Shown here: piece by piece, positions 25,680 to 34,700 of the stretch
Layout of the letters: each line of letters starts with the position of its first letter
How positions within the stretch are numbered: the first letter of the stretch is position 1
Assembly (NCBI GenBank): GCA_963786675.1
Contig: CAWAZY010000003.1
Span: 1,119,867-1,183,866, forward strand
Source: JAGVSR01 sp963786675
GTDB taxonomy: Bacteria > Pseudomonadota > Alphaproteobacteria > Rhizobiales > Hyphomicrobiaceae
Length of the DNA: 64,000 nt
Direction: 5' to 3'
Notes under the pieces: model-generated
Told to the model about the DNA's origin: nothing
Seen by the model: the letters and a program-made list of their open reading frames with translations, nothing else
The model's database searches: none
Position numbers and translations under genes: made by a program

Positions 25680-26314
25680 GGGAACAAGCATGCGCAGGTA
25701 AAAAGCAGACGCAAAGAGCGCCCTGGAACAAGGGCAAATTGATCGGAGCAAAGCCGCCCCTCCGGCCCAGCCACGTCTGGTCGATACGAACGGAGCTGCA
25801 AATTGAAGGAAAGGAGCGTGATCTCGCATTGTTCAACTTCGCGATCGATAGCAAGCTGCAAGGTTGTGACGTCGTCGCCGTTCACGTCGATGACATAGCC
25901 CCAAGCGGCTACTCGATGGACCGCGCGACCATCCGACCAAAGAAGATCGGCCGGCAGGTGCGTTTCGAGCTTACAGACTGGATGCGCATGGCCATCGACG
26001 ACTACTTGAGAGGTACCGGGCGACAGTTTGGTCAGTTTCTGTGGCCGGCCGCAACGATGATGGCAAGCACGGCTTGAACACGCGTCAGTACGCACGGCTC
26101 GTCCAAGAGTGGGTCGCAAGCATCGGTCTCGACCCAGCGAAGTTCGGCACCCATCCCCAGCGGTCGGACGAAGGCTGTGCTGATCTACCGGCGAACCGGC
26201 AAACTCCGTGCGGTTCAGCTACTGCTCGGGCAATCCAAGAATGAGAGCACTGTGAGGTATCTCGGCATAGAGGTCGATGATGCGATAGAGATTGCGGAGA
26301 AGTTCGATATCTGA
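25680..26314 (+). pseudogene. Decayed tyrosine recombinase (short integrase type)
   Basis: Three frames join into one roughly 205-residue integrase. Frame 1 gives APWNKGKLIGAKPPLRPSHVWSIR ... LFNFAIDSKLQGCDVVAVHVDDI to FLWPA. One missing C near 26050 shifts it to LNTRQYARLVQEWVASIGLDPAKFGTH. One extra T near 26165 returns it to TKAVLIYRRTGKLRAVQLLLGQSKNESTVRYLGIEVDDAIEIAEKFDI and TGA at 26314. The R...LLGH...Y core is recognisable, though the usual His is Gln (LLLGQSK). No start codon fits. It lies next to a tRNA-Arg, its likely target type. Confidence 0.75.
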
Positions 26315-26350
26315 CCGGGCGTCGCAACACCCCCGGCAACGGACAAGCTC

Positions 26351-26371
26351 GGCGACGTCTTTGGCGTCGCC
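26351..26371. terminator. Hairpin after the recombinase remnant
   Basis: Perfect 7-bp stem GGCGACG / CGTCGCC with a 7-nt loop. There is no T-tract, so termination is uncertain. Confidence 0.3.
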
Positions 26372-26586
26372 GAACACGTGCGGCCGATGTCCGCTAATGG
26401 GATGTCGCTGGCATTGAATCGGGTGTCAGCCTTGATCCTCGCAACACACCATTTGGATTACTTGGCGCGACGTACATAGGGCGCCCAAAGCAACCTATCT
26501 ATCTAGGTGCCGCTGGCTTTGAGCAACAGATTTGGCCAGTTCTAGTTGCGGCGGCACGGACATTTTTTGCAGGAGCAACAGCAAGT

Positions 26587-26663
26587 TGGAGCGCCCGGCA
26601 GAGCTCGAATCTGCAACCCCCAGCTTCGAAGGCTGGTGCTCTATCCGGTTGAGCTACGGGTGC
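26587..26663 (-). tRNA. tRNA-Arg (anticodon TCG), hybrid-looking
   Basis: Cloverleaf on the minus strand with D arm GCTC/GAGC, anticodon stem CCAGC/GCTGG around loop CTTCGAA (anticodon TCG), T arm GCAGA/TCTGC and encoded CCA. The acceptor 5' strand GCACCCG pairs with CGGGCGC except for an A3:C70 mismatch, and position 73 is T. The 5' half resembles tRNA-Arg genes with a GCACCCG acceptor, while about 30 nt of 3' half are identical to tRNA-Arg(TCT) at 58113-58189. It may be weakly functional or a recombination product. Confidence 0.75.
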
Positions 26664-26756
26664 GAACTGGATCGATACGATCGGTACACGGTTCGCAGAA
26701 AAACGGCAATTCGCCAAGCCATTGAGCCCGCAATTCTTTTCCGATGGGACAACGAC

Positions 26757-26795
26757 TTCGAAGGCAGATGCTCTATCCAGCTGAGCTACGGAGCC
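26757..26795 (-). pseudogene. 5' half of a tRNA-Arg-like gene
   Basis: On the minus strand: acceptor GGCTCCG, TA, D arm GCTC...GAGC, anticodon 5' strand TCTGC and loop CTTCGAA; then similarity to a tRNA ends, with no 3' anticodon strand or T arm. It lies about 95 bp upstream (minus strand) of the tRNA-Arg at 26587-26663. The arrangement is mirrored at 58113-58326. Confidence 0.65.
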
Positions 26796-26895
26796 TGGCG
26801 CCGATCACGCTGGCTCAGCCTAGCATGAGGCGGCCACCGGCTGGACAGATCACGGGCGATCGCGGTCTGGGTGGACGAGGTCAGGGTGGACGAGG

Positions 26896-27651
26896 TCAGG
26901 CCTGGCCCGGCGCGTAGGCGACCCACACGTTCGGTTCTTCATAGCGCCCCGTGTGGCGGTCCAGGTCGATGACCACGGGCACGAGCCCGCCACTCACCTC
27001 AAAGGCCCCTGATCGATCGAAGGTCTGCCCGGTCCATGTTTCCCAGAAGGGCACCGGCTCATCGACCACCATCGATCGGGCACATGGCCCGACAAGGCGG
27101 CCACCCGCCGATAGATGGCTGCGAAGCCAAGGGTCGTACGGCCGGCCCGCCTTGTCGGTCCATGTAATGTAATCGTCGATGGCAACATTGGGGTGGCGCG
27201 CCTTGGCCGACGGGCGAACCGGCGCAATCAAGCCGTTCAGTCCACGCCGTGCCGCCAGCGCCTGCAGTTCGCGGATCATGATGCGCGCATAACCCTTGGC
27301 GCGGTAGATTGCCGGCACGGAGATGGCCAGAGCACCCAGCATGTTGGCGGCCTCGCCCGCCTTTCGCTCGGCGGCGCGCTCCACGATCCAGTCCCAGCCC
27401 TCGGGCGGCAAATTGGCCGCGTCACAAGCCAATGGCACGCAATTGGCGACCGCGACGGGATAGCCTCGGTCGGCGTCCACGAGGCAAAGCTGGAAGTCGG
27501 CGTACGTTTCCAGGAGTTGGGCGTACAGTTCGTAATGGGGGCGTGTGCAGTTCAAGTAACCCAGTTCGTTCCATGCCGCCTGCTCTATGGCACTGGCCGC
27601 CTTTCTCAAACCAGGATCCTCGGCCCGGCTTCGCACAACAAGATTTTGCAT
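26896..27651 (-). CDS. GNAT-superfamily N-acetyltransferase-like protein
   Basis: A 251-residue cytosolic protein. The middle matches a GNAT core: ANMLGALAISVPAIYRAKGYARIMIRELQALAARRGLNGLIAPVRPS, where the acetyl-CoA loop (Q/RxxGxG/A) is represented by RAKGYA. The N-terminal stretch WNELGYLNCTRPHYELYAQLLETYADFQLCLVD is family-specific. The C-terminus has YITWTDKAGRPYDPWLRSHLSAGGRLVGPCARSM. The start at 27651 omits 14 residues without similarity. Substrate unknown. It is divergent from the GGDEF/EAL gene across a region with a CtrA box. Confidence 0.68.
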   Translation of the reverse strand: MQNLVVRSRAEDPGLRKAASAIEQAAWNELGYLNCTRPHYELYAQLLETYADFQLCLVDADRGYPVAVANCVPLACDAANLPPEGWDWIVERAAERKAGEAANMLGALAISVPAIYRAKGYARIMIRELQALAARRGLNGLIAPVRPSAKARHPNVAIDDYITWTDKAGRPYDPWLRSHLSAGGRLVGPCARSMVVDEPVPFWETWTGQTFDRSGAFEVSGGLVPVVIDLDRHTGRYEEPNVWVAYAPGQA

Positions 27652-27723
27652 CACACCCGCCCTGACCAACCAAACCAGGGATACGGGCCACACGCCCCTA
27701 TCCCGCTTCAGTTGTACACATTC

Positions 27724-27738
27724 TTAACAACTCGTTAA
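27724..27738. promoter_or_regulatory. CtrA-type box TTAA-N7-TTAA
   Basis: The sequence TTAACAACTCGTTAA matches the alphaproteobacterial cell-cycle regulator CtrA consensus exactly. It lies in the divergent region between the GNAT gene and the GGDEF/EAL gene, about 210 bp upstream of the latter, in an AT-rich patch. Confidence 0.6.
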
Positions 27739-27948
27739 GATTGATATATGCAAACTTGTACAATTTCAAGTTGTTTCTTGACGATCCCGCTTGCCTGATC
27801 GCAGGCCTACTTTTGCTGATCTCGTTCAATGTGTTATTCCCGTTCCGCGTCGGTTTTGGCGCTGAGATGGCCACGCTTCTCGCGGAGGTAGAAATCAATT
27901 GTTCAACTTTACCGTGTAATTCCTTCGGACGCCCGGAGGACCAATTTC

Positions 27949-30288
27949 ATGACTCATGCCGATCCTCAGCAGTCCAATCTCACGCGCGCCACCCCCTATC
28001 GACAGCCCGATGAAGGGGATTTGCGACGCCTCATGACCCTGACCGCCGGCGGGATCACCGCGGCGGGCCTCCTCCTCCTGGCGGTGATCATCTATGCCGC
28101 GTGGACGGCCAACAGGAGCGCGACGGAACGGGATCGGCTGCTGCTGCACAACGCCATCGATCGCAGCATTCTGCGCACGCTCAACGAACAGAAGAGCGTG
28201 GCGTGGTGGGACGAGGCCTACATCAAGATTTCAAGCGGCGCCCCGGACCTGGAATTTCTCGATAGCGAATTTGGAATCTTCCTGTCCGAGACCTACGGTC
28301 ACGACAAGATCTTCCTGCTCGACCCGCAGGATCGGCCAGTCTTCGTCTACACCGGCAACACCCGTCGCGAACTCGGCGTGTTTGACCGCTACGAAGAGAT
28401 GCTGCGCCCTGTCGTTGCGGAAATCCGCGCCGGCGGAACCGGCACACTGCGCAAGCGGCCGGATCTGTTCGGCGATGACCAACGGCACTATCGGACCATC
28501 GGTGGTGCAGCGACAGAAGCCCACTGGTCCGGGCACGTTATCGCCGTCGACGGACTGCCTGCGGTCGTAACGGCACTGACCATCCTGCCCAACGTCGATA
28601 TGAGCCTCAAAAAGGGCACACCTCATCTTCTGGTCAGCATCAAGTATATCGACAAAGAGTTCGTGAGTGACATCGGCCGCCTGTTGCTGATGGACGATCT
28701 GAAAGTGACGCTGACCCGGCAGACCGCACAGGGCGTCGTCTCCGACGTGCTTATGGGCGACGACGGCCGGCCAACGGGCTATCTGAGCTGGACGACACGG
28801 CGTCCGGGGAAGTTCTTGCTCTCGATCATCCTGCCACTCGTCTTTGTCGGCGTCCTCGCGGTTGCCGCGCAGGCCGCCATCATGCTGCGCCGTCTAAGCC
28901 ACACATCGCGGAACCTGGCGCGCCAAGAATTGCGCTCACGCCATGCGGCCCGGCACGATGCCCTCTCGGGACTGCCCAACCGTGCGCACTTTGCCGACAA
29001 TCTCACCCGCACACTCTCCAGTCCGGCGATCACACAGGGAAACCAGCGCGCCATCGTCGCCTATATTGACATCGACCGCTTCAAGGACGTGAACGATACG
29101 CTGGGTCACTCCGCGGGTGACGCGCTCATCAAGCAAGTCGCCGACCGTCTCAAATCGCACGTGCGCTCGGGTGACTTCATCGCACGCTACGGCGGCGATG
29201 AATTCGCAATCCTTTGGATATCGTCCGATCCGCGGGCTGCGACGATCCTGGCCGAGCGCATCGCCAACGCCTTTGTCGGTACGATCGATATCGAAGGGCA
29301 GTCCCTCGCCGTCAGCGCATCCATCGGCATCGCCGTGGCGCCCGACAACGGCTCGACAGGCGAGGAGGTCATGCGCCACGCGGACATCGCGCTTTACGAA
29401 GCGAAGAATGCGGGCCGGAATTGCGCCGTTGTCTTCAGTGACGACATGGCCGAAGTGGTCGAAGAGCGCCGCCGAATTGAGCTGGATTTAGCGGTCGCGC
29501 TGACTGAGAACCAGCTCGATCTTTGCTACCAGCCTATCATCTCCTGCCTGTCCGGCGACATCATCGGCGCGGAGGCGCTACTGCGATGGCGCCATCCGGA
29601 ACTCGGCTACATATCTCCCGCTGTGTTCATTCCCATAGCTGAGCAGTGCGGGCTCATGCCGGCCGTTGGCGAGTTCGTCCTGGTTCGCGCCATGCGTGAT
29701 TGGCACCTCTGGCCCGACCTCGAAGTCTCCGTCAATCTCTCGCCCGTCCAGTTCCGCCAGCCCGATCTCGTTGAGCAGTTGGAACGCATGATCCAGCACC
29801 ACGCTGTCGATCCCCGCCGCTTCGTCCTCGAGATCACGGAAGGCGTATTGATGGATGCTGGGGAACGCACCCGTCACGTGCTGGAGCGCATTCGTACGAT
29901 GGGCTTCAGGACTGCGCTCGACGACTTCGGCACCGGCTACTCGAGCCTCGCCTATCTTTGCAACTTCCAATTCGACAAGATCAAAATTGATCGCTCCTTC
30001 GTCAGCGGCCTGTCGCGATCGCAAAGTTTCCAGACCATCGTTCAGTCCGTCATCACGCTCGGCAAGGGTCTCGGCATGACCATCGTCGCGGAGGGCGTGG
30101 AAACGGAAAGCGAGGCGCTCACCATGACGCAGTTCGGATGCAGCGAGATGCAGGGCTACTTCTTTGCCAAGCCCATGACCGTAGCAAGCCTGCAAGACCT
30201 CCTGGCGAAGAATCGCCGGCTGGGGTCCTGCATCACGGAGGGCGCGCGCGCCATCGAGATGCCCCAAGCGGACGTGGCGCAAGCGTGA
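27949..30288 (+). CDS. CHASE4-like sensor diguanylate cyclase/phosphodiesterase (GGDEF-EAL)
   Basis: Membrane-bound cyclic-di-GMP enzyme, 779 residues. The N-terminal helix (LTAGGITAAGLLLLAVIIYA) and a second helix near residue 290 (IILPLVFVGVLAVAAQA) bracket a periplasmic CHASE4-like domain (KSVAWWDEAYIKISSG ... SEFGIFLSETYGHDKIFLLD). The GGDEF domain has the intact site RYGGDEFAIL and an I-site RSGD five residues upstream. The EAL domain has GAEALLRWRHPELG, EITEGVLMD and DDFGTGYSSLAYL, so both activities look possible. A CtrA box upstream suggests cell-cycle control. Confidence 0.92.
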   Translation: MTHADPQQSNLTRATPYRQPDEGDLRRLMTLTAGGITAAGLLLLAVIIYAAWTANRSATERDRLLLHNAIDRSILRTLNEQKSVAWWDEAYIKISSGAPDLEFLDSEFGIFLSETYGHDKIFLLDPQDRPVFVYTGNTRRELGVFDRYEEMLRPVVAEIRAGGTGTLRKRPDLFGDDQRHYRTIGGAATEAHWSGHVIAVDGLPAVVTALTILPNVDMSLKKGTPHLLVSIKYIDKEFVSDIGRLLLMDDLKVTLTRQTAQGVVSDVLMGDDGRPTGYLSWTTRRPGKFLLSIILPLVFVGVLAVAAQAAIMLRRLSHTSRNLARQELRSRHAARHDALSGLPNRAHFADNLTRTLSSPAITQGNQRAIVAYIDIDRFKDVNDTLGHSAGDALIKQVADRLKSHVRSGDFIARYGGDEFAILWISSDPRAATILAERIANAFVGTIDIEGQSLAVSASIGIAVAPDNGSTGEEVMRHADIALYEAKNAGRNCAVVFSDDMAEVVEERRRIELDLAVALTENQLDLCYQPIISCLSGDIIGAEALLRWRHPELGYISPAVFIPIAEQCGLMPAVGEFVLVRAMRDWHLWPDLEVSVNLSPVQFRQPDLVEQLERMIQHHAVDPRRFVLEITEGVLMDAGERTRHVLERIRTMGFRTALDDFGTGYSSLAYLCNFQFDKIKIDRSFVSGLSRSQSFQTIVQSVITLGKGLGMTIVAEGVETESEALTMTQFGCSEMQGYFFAKPMTVASLQDLLAKNRRLGSCITEGARAIEMPQADVAQA

Positions 30289-30323
30289 CCGGCCCGACCG
30301 CACCGGCAGAAAAGGCACCTAAC

Positions 30324-31124
30324 ATGTCCAGACGCGAAACCGCCGCCTACGACAATCCTGAGACCAACGCCGACGCGGACTGGAATGCCTTCGATCCCGA
30401 GGCCTATTTTCAACACTACTACGCCGACCCCCATTCCGATGATCTCCGTCTCACCGCGTTGGCCGCTCGCGCAATCGCCACAGCCGAACCGGTCACGCGG
30501 CCGCTCGATCTTCTCGACGTGGGGACCGGAGCCAGTCTCATCCCGTTGCTGTGCGGCTTGCCCAGGGCGCAATCCTTGACCGCTTGGGAGTATGGCGCGG
30601 CGAATGCCGCCTGGCTCCGCCATGAATTGGACAAGCCTGCCCTTCGGCCCGCATGGAAAACGATCTGGGCCCATGCGCGCGCTGCCCATGCCGCAACCAA
30701 TGCCGCGCTTGCTCCGGGTGAATTGCCTGACAACCCCCTGGTCCACCTCGCGGCACGCACCCGTATCGTCGAAGCTTCATTGTTCGATCTCCCCGCCTGC
30801 AACTGGGATGCCGTCACAATGTTCTTCTGTGCGGAATCCATCACGACGGACGAAGGCGAATTCTGCCACGCCCTGGATAGGGTTTGCGGGGCGGTGCGTC
30901 CTGGCGGAACATTCGTCGCCGCTTTCCTCGTTCAATCCGACGGCTATACCGTTGCGGGACGGCGCTTCCCCGCCCTTCGCATGAGCGCCGAATACATCCA
31001 GTTGCACTTGACGTCGCGCCTCGCGGACCCCGTCTTCGAAAACATCGGCATCGTCACTGACGAAATTCGCAGCGGCTACACCGGCGCTCTGTTCGCCTGC
31101 GGGCGCATCGCACCTCGAGTTTGA
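30324..31124 (+). CDS. SAM-dependent methyltransferase, NNMT/PNMT/TEMT-like
   Basis: A 266-residue cytosolic methyltransferase. The opening FDPEAYFQHYYADPHSDDLRLTALAARAI matches the small-amine methyltransferase family (SCO2525-like). The SAM-binding motif LDLLDVGTGASLIPLL follows, then ESITTDEGEFCHALDRVCGAVRPGGTFVAAFL. The ATG at 30324 lies 36 bp after the GGDEF/EAL stop and excludes an upstream extension that would lie in that gene. The substrate is unknown. It may be co-transcribed with the sensor gene. Confidence 0.78.
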   Translation: MSRRETAAYDNPETNADADWNAFDPEAYFQHYYADPHSDDLRLTALAARAIATAEPVTRPLDLLDVGTGASLIPLLCGLPRAQSLTAWEYGAANAAWLRHELDKPALRPAWKTIWAHARAAHAATNAALAPGELPDNPLVHLAARTRIVEASLFDLPACNWDAVTMFFCAESITTDEGEFCHALDRVCGAVRPGGTFVAAFLVQSDGYTVAGRRFPALRMSAEYIQLHLTSRLADPVFENIGIVTDEIRSGYTGALFACGRIAPRV

Positions 31125-31734
31125 ACCCTCACTCTTCGTTCCCCTTTGCGCCGCACTGCCGCCTCCACGGCTGATTGCGCATGCGCGAACCTCATGCGAA
31201 CCCGCCTGAACGCCCCGCAGCGCCGCCGAAATCCCGCATCAGACCTTGGTCTGATCTACATCAGACCTCAGGTCATCGCGACAAAGGGACCAAGTTCCGT
31301 GTTTGCAGCCGCGGCGGCATGACACGGTTTGATCCAGCTCATTGACAGGATCAGCGCAGGGTTGCGCGCCGTTCAATTTCTGATCTGGACCTGTCGATAA
31401 CACTCCGATTTGGCCGGGCTCACGTGGCCTAACCAAAGCGGTCCATTGATCCGCCGAAGAAAACCCGGCGAACCGATTGCAAATGAAAATGGCTGCCTGT
31501 CTCGCAACGCCAGCTTTCTCATCAACCCGCCCGGAGCGGGCTGATCGCGAGCGGACGACTTCTGAACAACAAACGACACACGCTCCGCGCCGGATCACCG
31601 CCCGCCTTCGCGGTGCGGCCGAGACCTTCACCGCTGCATTGAGCCCGCACAGCGCGCACCTCTCTTCGCAGCACCACCACGCATTGCAGTGCCGATTTTC
31701 ATAAACACCGACGACATAATGGGGAGATCACGTC
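31125..31734. other. 610-bp leader region of the type I secretion locus
   Basis: No convincing coding sequence. It contains two tandem inverted-repeat motifs at 31237-31275 (listed separately). A GGGGAG RBS at about 31721-31726 precedes the peroxidase ATG. The length suggests a long 5' leader or a heavily regulated promoter. Confidence 0.5.
31237..31275. promoter_or_regulatory. Tandem inverted-repeat operator upstream of the peroxidase/T1SS locus
   Basis: The first unit, TCAGACCTTGGTCTGA (31239-31254), is a palindrome with 7-bp arms. A second, weaker unit TCAGACCTCAGGTCA (31261-31275) follows with 22-bp centre-to-centre spacing. The 16-mer CATCAGACCTTGGTCT (31237-31252) recurs exactly at 55985-56000. 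A GntR- or TetR-like regulator is possible, but none is encoded nearby. Confidence 0.6.
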
Positions 31735-34700
31735 ATGTCCGCTCTGACCCTCAATCTGGCCGACCTGGAATTCATTCTTCGCCAGATCAAAATTTCGGAG
31801 GGCAATTCCACCGCACATACCGGTGAAAGCGCACTCGAGCTGACCGAGATCTATGTCGACCTGGACGGCAATGTCGTCCCCGCGGGAACACCGGGCGCGG
31901 CGCTCGCCATTCCCGACCCTCATGTCCCGTTCGGCCTGCGTACCGTTGACGGCACCTATAACAATCTCGTTGCCGGCCGCGAGCAATGGGGTGCTGCCGA
32001 CAACGCCATGCCGCGCCTGCTGGATCCCAACTTCATCAACGATGCCGACGGCGATGAAATGCCGCTCGGACCTCCCGGCGGACCGCTGGTCACGAACACC
32101 GACTATGGCGTCATTGGCGCACCCAGCGATCCCACGGTGAATGGCGGCCACACGGGCAACGTGGCGGATGCGGACCCCCGCATTATCTCCAATCTCATCG
32201 TCGACATGACGCTCAACAACCCTGCCGCGGTTGTCGCGGCGCTGCGCGTCGCCGGATCCGAAGACCCCTACGCTGATCTGGCGCGCCTGCAGGCCGTCAA
32301 TCTCACGCAGGCCGAAGCAGATGCCGCCGTGACTGCCGCGCAGGGCACGCTTGCGACCGCCAACACGGATCTGGCCAACGCGATTGCCGCCTACAACGTT
32401 GACCCGAGCCCGGCAAACATCGACGCCATCCAGGAAGCCGCCGCGGCAGTGACGGATGCCGAAGCCGTCCTGGGCGACGCCATCGCCGTCGCCGCCGATC
32501 CCGGTTCGGCCATGCAGGCCCTTGCTGAAGAACTGGGACTGACTTTTGCCAACGGCTCCATCGACATTCCCAACGTCGCCCCCGATGAAGGCCTGTCTGC
32601 ACCGTTCAACGCCTGGATGACCTTCTTCGGCCAGTTCTTCGACCACGGCCTCGACCTGATCACCAAGGGTGACAACGGCACGATCTACATTCCGCTGCAG
32701 GCCGACGACCCGCTCGTCGTGGGCGAGAACGGCGTGCCGGATGCCGGTGTTCCCGGCGTCGGCGGCAACGACGACCTGCCCTTCAGCCTGCGTTTCATGG
32801 CGGTGACCCGCTCGACACCGGTTGATGGTCCCGGCGCCGACGGTATCCTCGGCACGGCCGATGACACCACGCACGAAGGCCGGAACACGACGACGCCGTT
32901 CGTCGACCAGAACCAGACCTACACCTCGCATTCCTCGCATCAAGTATTCCTGCGCGAATATGTACTGGTTGGCGGCGCCCCGGTTGCTACTGGCCGTCTG
33001 CTCACAGGCGCGGAAGGTGGCCTCGCCACCTGGGCCGACATCAAGGCGCAGGCCGCCAACGTGCTCGGCATCGAGCTCGTGGATGGCGATGTCCTCAACA
33101 TTCCATTGCTGCGGACCGACGCTTACGGTGAATTCATCCGCGGTCCCAATGGGATGCCGCAAGTGATCCTGGGCATGGGCCCGGACAACATTCCCAACAC
33201 GGCCGATGACATCGTGGTCGAGGGCTCCTTGGCCACCCCTGTCAACACCTTCACCGCGACAGCCGACGACGGCAACGGCGGCACGCTGACGGGCGCAATC
33301 CGCACCGGTCACGCCTTCCTCGACGATATCGCGCACCTTGCCAACCCGCTGGACGGGCGTACCGGCCAGCTACTCACCCGCAATGAAGACGGTATCGTCA
33401 ATGACACGAACGGAAACGGCGTCATCGATGGCGACGAGACGCCGCTTGGCCCCACGCCCGGATTCTATGACGGTGAACTCCTCGACCGCCACTACATTAC
33501 CGGCGACGGGCGCGGCAACGAGAACATCGGCCTTACCGCCGTTCACCACATCTTCCACTCCGAACATAACCGGCAGGTCGATGCCCAAAAGCTGACCATC
33601 CTCGATTCCGGCGACATTGATTTCATCAATGAGTGGCTGTCGACGGACATCACCGAGCTTCCCGCTGGATTTGCCGATCTGGCGCCGCTTGACCGGCTGG
33701 CCTTCGCCAATACGCTGGCATGGGACGGCGAGCGAATTTTCCAGGCCGCGCGCTTCGCCACCGAAATGCAGTACCAGCATCTCGTGTTCGAGGAATTCGC
33801 ACGCAAGATCCAGCCAAATATTGATCCGTTCATCTTCAACAACCTGACGGACATCGATCCCTCGATCTTCGCTGAGTTCGCGAACACCGTGTACCGCTTC
33901 GGTCACTCCATGCTGACCGAGAACATGCCCCGCATCGGAACGGACGGAAACCTGCTCGACGCTGATCTGGGTCTCATCGAATCCTTCCTCAATCCAGTGC
34001 TCTTCGACAACGATGGTGGCATTTCGCACGATGAGGCCGCCGCCGCCATTGTCCGCGGCATGACCATCGAACGTGGCAGCGAAATCGACGAATTTGTTGT
34101 CGATGCCCTGCGCAACAACCTCCTCGGTCTACCCCTCGACCTTCCGGCGATCAACATCGCACGCGGCCGCGATACGGGCATTCCGACGCTCAATGATGCG
34201 CGTGGCCAGCTGTTCGCGGCAACTGGTTCTAGCTTCCTTACGCCGTACGAGAACTGGACCGAGTTCGCCGCGAACCTGAAGAACCCGCTGTCGGTTGTGA
34301 ACTTCATTGCCGCCTACGGCACGCATGCTACGGTCGTTGCAGCCCAAACCCTCGACGACAAACGCCAGGCCGCTATGGATCTGGTGTTCGGTGTCCAGGG
34401 CGAAACACCCGAGCAGACGGCCGAGCGCCTGGCGTGGCTCAACGGACCGGCCGCTGAAACCGGCGTCAATGCCATCGATCTCTGGATTGGTGGTTTGGCC
34501 GAGAAGCAGATGCCGTTCGGAGGCATGCTGGGTTCGACCTTCAATGCCGTCTTCGAAGCTCAGCTTGAAAATCTGCAGGATGGAGACCGCTTCTACTACC
34601 TGACGCGCACCCAGGGTCAGAACTTCTTGAACGCGCTAGAGCAGAACTCATTCGCCAAGATGATCATGGCGAATACCAATCTGGCCCAGCCCGGCGCAGA

